A model generated the notes under the pieces. The model saw only the letters and a list, made by a program, of their open reading frames with translations. It had not been told where the DNA came from and did no database searches. Positions 33,480 through 43,936 of a stretch of DNA of 64,000 bases are shown in pieces. This stretch comes from Alopecurus myosuroides (taxonomy: Eukaryota > Streptophyta > Magnoliopsida > Poales > Poaceae), in assembly GCA_028641055.1 (NCBI GenBank), contig CM054063.1, positions 178,628,756 to 178,692,755 of the forward strand. Reading direction: 5' to 3'. Both the position numbers and the translations under genes were made by a program. Positions within the stretch are counted from its first letter, which is position 1. Each line of letters begins with the position of its first letter.

Positions 33480-35875
33480 TGAAAGTATAAGGATGCCGCC
33501 TAGAGGGGGGGTGAATAGGCGCTTTAAAATAATTACGGTTTAGTCTTGAGTAAATGCGGAATAAAACTAGCGTTTAATTTATCAAGCACAAAACCTATGC
33601 AAGCTAGGTTTACCTATGTGCACCAACAACTTATGCTAGGAATGATATACAACTATGAGATAGCAAGATAGATGACTTCAAGCACGATGGCTATCACAAA
33701 GGTAAATGCATAAGTAACGAGCTAGAGTATAGAGATAACCGAAGCACAAGGAGACACCGGTGTGATTACCGAAGTTCCTTCCCAAGGGAAGTACGTATTT
33801 GTTTGAGAGGTGGGGAGCCACCTAGGCGCTCTTCAATAGCACGGTTGTGCACACCTTATTCTCCTTGAGCTTCTCCGGTGAGGGAGATGCTCGTTTCCAC
33901 TATGAGGTCGACTTGAAGGCGTTGACCAAACCTTACACGAGGTTGAGGCTATCTCCACAACTCAATTGGAGGCTCTCAACGAAGCTTCTTGCAACAAGTT
34001 GGAAGCCCCAAGCACTAACCGTCTAGGGTGCTCAATACACCCAAGAGGAACAATCTCTCCGGTGACCAAGCACCCAAGAGTAACAAGCTCACGAACTTCT
34101 CTTTCACGAATCTCGTGGGGAACTCAAACCGAAGCACCTAATGCAATGGCAAGAACACACAAAGTGGTCAAGAACTTCTCTCCCAAATCCCACCAAAGCA
34201 ACTAATGCTATGGAGGGAGTAAGGAGGAAGAACAAGGAAAACAACAAATGAATCCCTAGATCTAGATCCAATAGATTCCCCTCACAAAGAGGAGGGATTG
34301 ATTGGTGAAGTGGTAGATCTAGATCTCCTCTCTCTTTTCCCTCAAGTGGAAGCAAGAATCATTGGAGGGATAGAGAGATAGCAAGCTTTTGGAGGTCAAC
34401 AATGGAGGTCAAACTTGCCCAAAAGGTTAGGGAACCATTGGGTAAGAAGGCCCCTTAAATAGGTCACCCAAATATCCAACCGTTGGAGGAAAAATCGCGC
34501 AGGGGTGGAACCTCCGGTGAAACCACTGGAACCTCCGCCCCCCGGATGAGTTAGGACACCAAAATGGATGAAAAAATGACCCAACCACCGGAGCCTCCGG
34601 TGGTTTCACCGGAGGCTCCGCCAACATCATCCCAAAGGGGTTTCCAACGGGGCCACCACCGGGGCCTCCGGTGGTAGAAAAAACTACAGAACACCCTATA
34701 TGAAAACGGTCGTAACTTTTGCATCCGGACTCCGTTTTCGATGTTCTTGGGATCGTTGAAATCACAACGACGAGCACTACAAGAATATGCAGAGAAACAT
34801 AGGGAATATAAAACCAAATTATGAAAGGTTTGGCCTACCAATAAAGGATAACCGATAGAAACCTCCAACAACAAAAATGCGATAAGCTTTTCATACGAAA
34901 TCCATTTTTGATGAACTTGAGCTTGACATGAAGAAAATGAAAAGCTCTAAAACCTTACATGGAGAAAACCCAAATAAGAACCAAGAAGGATGATGCCAAG
35001 TATGCAAAGGTTTGAGCTCTCTACGATAGATACGATCAAGATATGCATTCAAGAGCCCCTCTTGATAGTACGGTTATGTATCTTATAATCCGGTCTCCCA
35101 ACTAGCATAATGAGACCGGTAAAATAGAAACCCTATCTAAGTCATAACTTTTCCTTGCGCAATCCAATTGAGCTAGATGATGACGATCTTGACTCTCTCA
35201 AGTTGGATCTTCTTTCTTGATCGTGCTTGCTAGCACATGCTCCGCTTGATGAAGACTTGCAAGTTGCTCCCCCATACACCATTATGGGAGAGACCCTTAA
35301 TGGCAAATCTTCACGAGGCCACAAACTCCAAAAGGGTGGCAAGCATCAAGCATAGGATTTCTTCTAGATGCTTCACTTGAGCTTCCACGTCAAGCTAGGT
35401 GACGAACACCGCTTGACGATGACATAGACCATGGGCAATATGAAATCTTCCTTTTTGTTCATGCCCATGGAAAGATACCTAACCACACATAGAGATGCCA
35501 CACACACATGTATGGGTTAGATCACAAAGCTATATTGACAATTGCTTACCATACCATGAGATACACAATCCCACTTGGTACATCGTGTAGCTTTGTGTGT
35601 TGATCACTAGCTTGATAAACCTTGTATCTTTTCTTCTCACTTCAAATGATGATGTCTTGAAGATAACCATGAAGGATAACCTAATGCTTTTCTTCAAGAC
35701 ACACTAGAAATAAGCTCAACTCAAACCATGACCATTCTTCATGTAAATCCTTGAATATACATGAACTCCATTATTTCCTATGGACAAGATCTACAAGGAT
35801 AACTCAATGCAAACATTAGTCCATAAGGATTGTCATTAATTACCAAAACCACATATGGGGCACCATGCACTTTCA
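33480..35875 (-). repeat. LTR-B of the copia array (5' LTR)
   Basis: Same ends as LTR-A, 2396 bp. It differs by scattered substitutions and small indels, for example a gap of about 12 bases near 34800. Its outer edge at 35875 joins copia-1 RNase H coding sequence directly. Confidence 0.9.
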
Positions 35876-38102
35876 GTCTCTAATGAAGTGATGACGAATA
35901 TCAATATGCTTCGTTCTTGTATGTTGCACCGGATTATAAGCAATCTTGATAGCACTCTCATTGTCACACAAAAGAGGCATTTTTCACAATGGACATCATA
36001 TCCTTAAGAGTTCACCTCGTCCATAAAAATTGAGTGTATCCACTAGCAGCTGCCACATACTCGTCTTCGACGGTGGAGAGGGATATACAATTTTGCTTCT
36101 TACATGACCAACTCACCAAAGACCTACCAAGAGATTGGCAAGCCCCAAAAGTTGATTTCCTATCATCTTGATCACTAACCAAATCTTAATCCGTGTAAGC
36201 ACAAAGAGTGAAAGCTTCCCCCTTTAGATACCATAAAGCAAACCTTCAGGTATGAACCAAATATCGAAAGATCCTATGAACCACCATTAAATGTATTTCC
36301 TTGGGAGCCGCTTGATACTTTGCACACACCCTTACACTCAACACAATATCAGGTCTAGATGCAAAAAGGTAAAGCAAAGAACCAATCATAGAGCGGTATA
36401 ACTTTTGATCCACATCTTTACCGCTGGGATTGCGCTTGATATGACACTTGGTTTGCATTGAAGTTGTCTTCTCTTTAGCATATTTGAAGTTGAATCTCTT
36501 GAGAATGTCTTGGATATATTTGTCTTGAGAGATGAAGGTTCCACTTCTCAATTGCTTGATCTCAAATCCAAGGAGAACTTCAACTCTCCCATCATAGACA
36601 TCTCAAACCTATTAGTCATAAGCTTTGAAATTTCATCATTAAAATATTTGTTAGTTGAGCCAAAGATGATATCATCAACATATAGTTGACATATGAAATG
36701 ATCCCCCTTAACCCTCTTTGTAAAAAGGGTGGAATTGATTTTCCCAACTTCAAATCCACGATCTTTCAAGAACTCTCTAAGGTGCTCCTACCACGTACAT
36801 GGTTCTTGTTTATGTCCCTAGAGCGCCTTATCGAGCTCGTAGACATGGTTAGGGAAGTTGAGGTCCTCCAACTCCGGTGGTTGCTTAACATATACCAGCT
36901 CCTTTAAAGGACCATTAAGAAATGCACTCTTATCCATTTTTTGCAACTTGCAGTTGTGATGAGATGCATATGCAAGAAGGATATGTGTGGACTCAAGGCG
37001 AGCCACGGGAGCATAGGTTTCATAAAAATCAATGCTTTCAACTTGAGAGTAACCTTGAGCTACCAATCTTGCCTTGTTACTTATAACCATCCAAATTCAT
37101 CTTGCGTGTTCTTGAATATCCATTTCGTTCCTATAACATTGCAGCACTCTTTGGGCTTCTCAACTAATTTCCATACTTTTTTGCGCTTGAAATTGGTGAG
37201 TTCTTCATCCATAGCTTCCAACCAATTCTGATCCTCAAGCACTTCAAACACTTTCTTTGGTTCCACAGTGGATATATGTGCTTAATGTTCACTAAAGCTT
37301 GCCAATTGACATCTTGTGGTCAATTTGCTTCTTAAGTCACCCATAACTTTATCATGAGTGTAATCTAGACGCTTCAAGGCTCTAGCAACTCTAGCTTCAT
37401 GACGGGCTTCGATCTCCTCATTTGAGCAAGGAGGAATCACTTGAACACCTTGATCATTTGAGTCCCCGTCTTGACCGGAATGTCAACCTTGATCATCATT
37501 ATGGTTAGCTTCATCATGAGAAGAAGAATATTGATGTTGTATAACATTGATAATATGATAACTTGGTTCTTTCATAGCAACTTTATCGCTAGTAGGAGGG
37601 TCTTGAACTTGTTCTTCGGTTGGTGCATCACTTGCTCCATTGCCGTGTGTTTCTTGAGTAGATGAGGGCTCCACTTGAGTAGAGCATAGTTCTTATCGAT
37701 CCACCAAAAGGTGTCCCTCAATGGGGCGGAAATATCCCCCTCCCATTCTTCTTATGGCATCTTGAGGTATTTCAATATCTAGATCAGAACCATGAAACTG
37801 CGCCACTTGGGAGCCATCATTTCGTTCGAACACCACACTACTAGATTCAATGATACTAGGTGAGGACTTGACAAAGACTCTATAAGTATGGGACTCGGCG
37901 CCATAACCAATAAATGCACCCTTAAGGGTTTTAGATTGGAATTTAGACAAATGAACTCCTTTTACCAAAAATAAACACTTATAGCCGAATACCCGGAAGT
38001 AGGAGATATTTGGTTTGTTGCCGGTGAGGATTTCATACGGATTATTGTTTAAGCTTTTGCGGAGGTAGAGCCAGTTTGATGAATGACATGTCGTAGAGAT
38101 AG
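35876..38102 (-). pseudogene. copia-1: integrase end, reverse transcriptase and RNase H (broken)
   Basis: Minus-strand blocks in order. The integrase C-terminal part runs down to 37693 ('PYEILTGNKPNISYFRVFGY', 'LKGAFIGYGAESHTYRV'). The reverse transcriptase starts at about 37266 ('NWLEAMDEELTNF', 'KARLVAQGYSQVESIDF', 'ETYAPVARLE') and has its catalytic 'LYVDDIIFGS' at about 36690. RNase H follows ('YRSMIGSLLYLFASRPDI', '[15 protein letters not shown]') to 'HHFIRD' at 35876. Stops and frameshifts separate the blocks (near 37680, 36815, 36550 and 36245), so no protein can be made. Both ends of the piece are insertion points. The motif set places it in the SIRE/Maximus group. Confidence 0.92.
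38098..38102 (+). repeat. Target duplication GATAG (left)
   Basis: GATAG before the LTR; repeated at 47990-47994. Removing the element and one copy rejoins copia-1 integrase in frame (minus: Ala-Ile-Ser-Thr-Thr). Confidence 0.95.
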
Positions 38103-38675
38103 TGTCGGATATATACCGAATAGGGGTATAGAAGATGGTAGACAAAAGAGCTGGACTACCAGGGTGGCCTGCAAGGTAATGGGCTTAGGTCCATTGGGCG
38201 GCCCAGTAGTCCGACGCGTAGAAGCCGGATTCTAGAAGAACCCGGATCACGGCCCGCGTGATCTGGCTTGGAGGAGAAGACGGATTCCTTACTTTCCAAG
38301 TTACAAGTTAAACGTAGTCTTCTAGGTTTCTGGTTCTGTAAGCCCTAATCCGGCTATTATATAAAGCCGGACGGGAGATAGATTTCATAAGTTCTTTTAG
38401 TTACAAGGTTCTAGGTTCTAGCTTAAGCCTTGCGCAACTCGCCGGGAAGTTCATCCTCGACGAGTAGCTGGATCTATTCCTTTACATTGTAACCTTATTA
38501 TACGGGCTTTAGTCCCACATAGTGAGAAGTGCAGGAGTAGGTACGCCGTACTGTCGCGACGTACCGAACCTGGGTAAATCCCGTGTTCTGTGTTACTACG
38601 CTATACCGTTACCCCACGTCTCTACCGTAGTCTCATGGCACCCCAGTCTATGAAAACTACTACGATGTCTCGACA
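38103..38675 (+). repeat. 5' LTR of the Retand-like element
   Basis: 573 bp, from TGTCGGATATATACC to GATGTCTCGACA. TATATAAA at 38358-38365 is the likely TATA box. The last part (U5) contains in-frame ATG codons that open into gag. Confidence 0.95.
38358..38365 (+). promoter_or_regulatory. TATA box of the 5' LTR
   Basis: TATATAAA in the context GGCTATTATATAAAGCCGG, 310 bp before the LTR end. The same site in the 3' LTR is at 47672-47679. Confidence 0.75.
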
Positions 38676-41600
38676 GTTGGCGCCCACCGTGGGGCAAACG
38701 ACGTCAGGCGTGAAGTTCCGATCTGGGATTTTAGGCGGAATCGGAAGATCGATCACTGTCGGAAGCTTGGAATTCGACGACGACGTCGGGCGCTTCCTCG
38801 ACAACGGATCCTACATACCGGCGCAAAACCATCTGGTAAGTGCCTGCGTTTTACCGATTGGATCTGCTAATATCTTTATCGGATTAACCGCGGAAGCAAT
38901 GGGGTTTTGCGGTGAAAGCAATTATCTCCCACCCGCCCTATACCCAGTCGAAGACGACTATGATGCCGGATTTTGCTCAGATCGCCGACAAAACAGTGAT
39001 ACGCACTTTATCGGCATGGTGCAATCCGAGATCGCCGAAAACACGGATGACGGAAATCCCGTGCAGGAGGCAGACAACGATACACCCGTCACAGAGACGG
39101 AAGAACCAATACCCGTCACAGAGACGGAAGATCCGACATCCGTCAACCAGACGATGAACTCGGAAACAGAGTCCGTGCTTGCCGCCATTGAGGCGAGATT
39201 GGAGTCGGAAACCGGATCGGATAACTTCGAATCCGAAGACGAAGATGATGATGCCTTCGTAAGAAAAGTTAAGTCCTTTCAAGAGGGATTCCATGAAGTG
39301 CTAATGGCAAAACCAGCTGATACAACGGGTGCCGATAGCCAGGAAAGCCCTAAAACCCCTCCGCCAGCAGAGGAGAGGGAAGACGGAGAAACTTCTCCGA
39401 TATTTCCTAATGTCAAGGAGATGACAGAGGATGAACCTGTCAAAAAACCTCCCTCTTCCAAGAAAAAGCACCGTGCTTCTAAAAAACTCCAGTACAAACT
39501 CCGGAAGAAAAAGTCAGCTGATCTCGCTGATGAAAACCTGGAAGTTGGAGATATTAGTGGCACAAAGCCTACGGAAAAGAAATCTAAGGAAATCACTGCT
39601 CCGCCAATGACAGAACTGGAAGAGCAAGAACTATTACAAACTCCAGTGGGACCCAATGAACCCCCTGAGATGCTGGAAGCCAGGAGACAAGCTTTCCAAC
39701 GGCAACAGCAACAACTGCTTAGATCTCGGCAACACCTCCAACAAACCCATAATGACATCAAAATTATGAAGGAAGAAATTGAGGAGTACGAGAGAAAGCA
39801 TAGATCTGCCTTAAAACCTACAAGGTTACCCGGAATTGCAAAACCGGAAGAACTGCCGCCGAAAGAAAGGTTCTACAACCCATCTTGGCAAAAGCAGTTA
39901 AACGGCAAAGATGCCAAGGGCGAACCAATATACAAAACCGCAGCTGAAAACGCGGAAGCAGCGTTCGCCATCCTGAACAATGATCTGTACTCCAACGGGG
40001 AAAAACTCCAAGGGGTGTATGCTTTCCTAGGAAAAGCATTACAGCAGCAACAGCGAGGACAAGAGCGATCAGGGAGGCTGCATGATAATTCCGCCCTCTG
40101 CAAAACTGTTACTTGCGCTGCTGGAGCACCTGGACCGGAAGAACCCGGAGATTCGGACAAAAAAGAGGATCCGAGAAAAGACAAGAAAAACCCCGACAAC
40201 CGGGACGCAGCGTCTAGAACCGGACCTCATCTCCCGAAAGATGGATACAAACCACACGATCGGGAAGACAAACACCGGAATGACGGCAAAATAATGCCAC
40301 CTCCGAGAAACCCAGCTGAAAAAGCTGGAAGATACGATACACCTCACAGGCGTGAAAGATCTCGGACACCGCCCAAAGATAAGGAAAGGTACAGGAGCAG
40401 GACTCCACCTAATCCCAGAGGGCGTGACAACGGAAGAGATAGAGATAACCTCGGAAAAACGCGTCCGCGTAACAATGGAAAAGAAAGGAGCAGATCCCCT
40501 TCTGTCCATTCAGCCGGGAGATATTCTGCACATATTGATAGAGCAGAAAAGGATGATCTATACTTTGGTCCTAAGTGTTTTACAGACAGGATCCGAAGGA
40601 TAACCCTGCATTCTGGCTTTGCCAAAGTTGGTCCAACCTACCAAAAATACACCGGCAGTACAAACCCGGATACCTGGCTTTCAGATTATTACACAGCCGT
40701 CCAGATCAACAACGGGACAGACCTGGAAGCTGTCAAGTTTCTTCCCCTAATGTTGCTAGACGGAGCCAGAGATTGGATTAATGGTTTACCATCAAGAACT
40801 GTCGACAGTTGGGATGATATGGCGAGAGTATTTACTCAGCATTTTCGAGGAACATACAAACGCCCAAATAGCATCAACCAGCTGAACCGTTGCACCCAAT
40901 TTGAAGACGAACCATACGTGGATTTCATCTCCAGATGGACTGCAATGAAGAATAGTTGCTCTGGAGTAACTGACGTACAAGCAATGCATGCTTTCGTCAA
41001 TGGCCTAAAACCCGGACTTGTACCGTTCATGGTTGGTTCTAAAAAGCACAAAGATCTCGGATCTATGCTTACAACCGCTAATGAGCATGCTGCAGCCGAA
41101 GACGATATCAGAGCAAGAGGAGGCAATATTGAGTCACTGATACTGGCCAAGAAAACACCTCGTTCTGATAAAAAAGGAACCCCGGAGTCAACAACAAAGC
41201 CCAAGGAGGTTAACTTAGCCTTTGGAGGAGAAAAAGGGAACAAGTGGAAAGGCCGCAGTCCGGATCCCATCAATTACACTCCTGAAGAATGGGAGAGAAT
41301 TAAATCGGAACCCTGCGTCCACCACTCTCAGTTTGGGAAACCAACCCACACGAACGCGCAATGCCGGCTAAACAAGCATATGAAAGGCAATGCAGGATCC
41401 GGAAATAAAGGGAAGGGTTCCAAGAGGAAGCCTGCCAAACAAAAGCCAGAAGCTGAAAAAGAAGACAGTGAATCGGACACTGATGATAAAATCCAGGAAC
41501 AACAGCGAAAAGGCGAACCTAAATTTCCGAGAGTTGACGGAGAAGCAATGCTAACTTTCCTAGCAACCCCGTCAGCAAAGGTGGCCAAAAGGACACTTCG

Positions 41601-42339
41601 AGAAATAAACGCGGTTGTTCCTGCAACCCCAAAATTCTTGAAGTATTCCAACACACCGATAATCTGGGATCAGTCTGATCATCCCGGAAATATCCCTGAA
41701 CCCGGCACACAAGCTCTTGTTGTAAGCCCTATTGTTCAAAACACTAGGCTAAGAAGAGTGCTGATGGACGGAGGATCCAGCATCAATATCATGTACCTGG
41801 ATACACTGAAGCACTTGAAGATATCCGAGTCCCAGCTCAACTACAGCAATATACGCTTCCATGGCATCGTTCCTGGCAGGCAAGCACGATCCCTAGGAGA
41901 AATTTCCCTAGATGTCACCTTCGGAGATAAAGATCACTTCCGGCAGGAAAAAGTATCCTTCGAAGTTGTACCGTTCGAGAGCGTGTATCACGCAATACTC
42001 GGACGTCCGGCTTTCGCCAAGTTTATGGCAAGATCTTGCTACATCTACAACAAGCTGAAGATGCCAGGACCCAAAGGAGGAGTAATCACCATTGCCGGTG
42101 ATTTCAAGCTGGCAAACGAGTTGGAGAAGCAAAACGCCCTTTGCGCTCAAAGAGTTATAGCTCAGGAAGAACTGAAGGAGTTAGCCAAGGAGGTATCGCC
42201 GAAAGAAATGCCGGCAGGAAAAGAAACTCGGAAGCCAACAGATAGCTTCAAGGCATCCGAGAATACAAGACAGGTAATCCTAGATCCCAAAGATCCGACA
42301 AAATTCGTCGTTGTAGGGACTGGGATGACCGACAAATAG
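38635..42339 (+). CDS. Gag-protease of the Retand-like element
   Basis: The frame is open from inside the LTR (in-frame ATGs at 38635, 38650 and 38665) across the LTR end and primer-binding site to a TAG at 42337-42339. A strong splice donor GGTAAGT at 38835-38841 means part of the leader may be spliced. The first 600 residues are acidic and then basic/Arg-Ser-rich, without a known domain. The gag domain lies at about residues 650-830 ('YTGSTNPDTWLSDYYTA', 'LPLMLLDGARDWINGLP', 'FTQHFRGTYKRP'). A Cys/His motif follows ('CVHHSQFGKPTHTNAQC'). The protease region has DGGS in place of DTGS ('RVLMDGGSSINIMYL') and 'ILGRPAFAKFMA'. Length and order fit Tat/Retand elements. Confidence 0.85.
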   Translation: MAPQSMKTTTMSRQLAPTVGQTTSGVKFRSGILGGIGRSITVGSLEFDDDVGRFLDNGSYIPAQNHLVSACVLPIGSANIFIGLTAEAMGFCGESNYLPPALYPVEDDYDAGFCSDRRQNSDTHFIGMVQSEIAENTDDGNPVQEADNDTPVTETEEPIPVTETEDPTSVNQTMNSETESVLAAIEARLESETGSDNFESEDEDDDAFVRKVKSFQEGFHEVLMAKPADTTGADSQESPKTPPPAEEREDGETSPIFPNVKEMTEDEPVKKPPSSKKKHRASKKLQYKLRKKKSADLADENLEVGDISGTKPTEKKSKEITAPPMTELEEQELLQTPVGPNEPPEMLEARRQAFQRQQQQLLRSRQHLQQTHNDIKIMKEEIEEYERKHRSALKPTRLPGIAKPEELPPKERFYNPSWQKQLNGKDAKGEPIYKTAAENAEAAFAILNNDLYSNGEKLQGVYAFLGKALQQQQRGQERSGRLHDNSALCKTVTCAAGAPGPEEPGDSDKKEDPRKDKKNPDNRDAASRTGPHLPKDGYKPHDREDKHRNDGKIMPPPRNPAEKAGRYDTPHRRERSRTPPKDKERYRSRTPPNPRGRDNGRDRDNLGKTRPRNNGKERSRSPSVHSAGRYSAHIDRAEKDDLYFGPKCFTDRIRRITLHSGFAKVGPTYQKYTGSTNPDTWLSDYYTAVQINNGTDLEAVKFLPLMLLDGARDWINGLPSRTVDSWDDMARVFTQHFRGTYKRPNSINQLNRCTQFEDEPYVDFISRWTAMKNSCSGVTDVQAMHAFVNGLKPGLVPFMVGSKKHKDLGSMLTTANEHAAAEDDIRARGGNIESLILAKKTPRSDKKGTPESTTKPKEVNLAFGGEKGNKWKGRSPDPINYTPEEWERIKSEPCVHHSQFGKPTHTNAQCRLNKHMKGNAGSGNKGKGSKRKPAKQKPEAEKEDSESDTDDKIQEQQRKGEPKFPRVDGEAMLTFLATPSAKVAKRTLREINAVVPATPKFLKYSNTPIIWDQSDHPGNIPEPGTQALVVSPIVQNTRLRRVLMDGGSSINIMYLDTLKHLKISESQLNYSNIRFHGIVPGRQARSLGEISLDVTFGDKDHFRQEKVSFEVVPFESVYHAILGRPAFAKFMARSCYIYNKLKMPGPKGGVITIAGDFKLANELEKQNALCAQRVIAQEELKELAKEVSPKEMPAGKETRKPTDSFKASENTRQVILDPKDPTKFVVVGTGMTDK
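38677..38694 (+). other. Primer-binding site of the Retand-like element
   Basis: TTGGCGCCCACCGTGGGGC begins one base after the LTR. TGGCGCCCA-type sites are usual in grass Tat-lineage gypsy elements. I do not assign the tRNA with confidence. Confidence 0.75.
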
Positions 42340-43320
42340 GAAGGCGAGCTCATCAAGTTCCTCCGTGAGAACTGGGACATTTTTGCCTGGTGTCCAGCTG
42401 ACATGCCAGGCGTACCCAGGGAACTTGCTGAGCACCAACTCAAGGTTATTCCCGGATCAAAACCCGTCAAACAAGGTCTCCGTCGATTTGACGGAAGAAG
42501 ACGGAAGGCTATTGGCAAGGAAATTATCCGGCTTTTAACAGCGGATTTCATCAAGGAGGTAATCCATACTGACTGGTCCGCAAATCTGGTACTAGTACCG
42601 AAGAAAGATACAACTGCCCTCAGAATGTGTATAGACTACACAGGATTGAACAAGTTATGTCCGAAAGATAGGTTTGCGCTACCGCGAATCGATCAAATAA
42701 TAGATGCCACTACAGGCTCTGAGCTTTTATGCTTCTTGGATGCATACTCCGGGTACCACCAAATACGCATGAAAAAGGAAGATCAAATCAAGACTTCTTT
42801 TATAACCCCATACGGGACGTATTACTATGTAACCATGCCTTTTGGCCTGAAGAACGCAGGTGCAACCTACCAGCGTTGCATGCAACGTTGTTTGCATAGT
42901 CAGATTGGAAAAAACGTCCATGTTTACGTGGACGATATTGCTGTCGTAACCAAGGAAAAAGATACACTCCTTGAGGATTTGCGAGAAACTTTCGAAAACT
43001 TGCGCACTTACAAGATGAAGTTGAACCCATCTAAGTGCGTATTCGGGGTTCCCTCAGGAAAACTTCGGGGTTTCATCGTTTCTCGCAGAGGAATAGAAGT
43101 TAACCCGGAAAAGATCAAGGCAGTCTCGAACATCTCGGAACTTACGTGTGAAAAAGATGTCCCAGAACTGCCGGGTTCCGCCACAGCCATAAAAAGATTT
43201 CTTAGTTGGCTGGGGGCTAAAAACCTACCACGCTTCAAGCTGCTGAAAAGTTTCGACAAGGTCAAGTGGATTGCGGAAGCCTGGGAACACCTAGCAAGTT
43301 ATGTCCCCTTCTGTACTTAG
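42340..43320 (+). pseudogene. Reverse transcriptase of the Retand-like element, truncated
   Basis: In the same frame as gag-protease, directly after the TAG. The reverse transcriptase core is complete: 'NLVLVPKKD', 'RMCIDYTGLNKLCPKD', 'CFLDAYSGYHQIRMKKED', 'MPFGLKNAGATYQRCM', and the catalytic YVDD at 42925-42936. The frame runs on through 'RGIEVNPEKIKAVSNIS' and a diverged connection region ('FLSWLGAKNLPRFKLLKSF') and stops at 43318. RNase H (two copies in some Tat elements) and integrase are missing. A protein could only be made by read-through of the TAG or from a separate start such as the ATG at 42403. Confidence 0.88.
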
Positions 43321-43936
43321 TTCAAATCTATGTAAACATCTTTTGAGATCATGAAATAAAGTTGTCGGAATGCTGTTATCTATTTTTCTTCTAAGTGCAA
43401 AGCGTTTCCGCCTCATCTATTTCCCAATGATCTTACAATTTTCTCAATGTTAACCCGAATTGTGCTTGCGTACTCGGCGTTACATAACTGAATGATTTTT
43501 CAGCCTTTTAACGGCTAAAGGAAACTTGAATTGCCTGCGTGCCCAAGTTTCACTTAAAACTTTCCTTGTTTCTCTAAGTCTTATCTGATCGTGCGTATGC
43601 TGGGTTACTGGAACTAGTTAGTAAAAATGCCTTTAGCATGATTCATGTTTTCGAGTTTCAAAAACTGCTTGGTTCGTCCCCAGTTACTCGGCATAACGAT
43701 TCATAATGCTATTTGAGCCATTTCAAACACTAAGGACAGTTAAAGCATACACACCAGAGAACTTAGAAGATAAAGGAATGGTAAAATTCAAACAACTTGC
43801 AAAGTAATTTCATAGTTTAAACTGCAAAAGGCGGAATTTTCATTAATACATAAGAAGCATTACATTTTGGATTACAAATGAAAGAACAGTAATGCTCCTA
43901 TTGTCTAAATTTTCTATCCAGGTTCCAGGTAACCCT
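43321..43936. other. Spacer between convergent sense and antisense genes
   Basis: No coding signal. An AATAAAG at about 43355 on the plus strand could end sense transcripts early. The two transcription units converge here. Confidence 0.5.

Larger units (their letters stand above)
21643..35875 (-). mobile_element. Tandem array of two gag-only copia elements (LTR-gag-LTR-gag)
   Basis: Read on the minus strand: LTR-B (33480-35875), primer-binding site, gag B, non-coding region, polypurine tract, LTR-A (25275-27682), primer-binding site, gag A, and non-coding region truncated at 21643. LTR-A is followed by a primer-binding site and preceded by a polypurine tract, so it serves as 3' LTR of one unit and 5' LTR of the next. 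No third LTR exists. The unit has gag but no protease, integrase, reverse transcriptase or RNase H. It is inserted in the RNase H region of copia-1 and its left end is deleted, so no matching target duplication survives. Confidence 0.85.
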
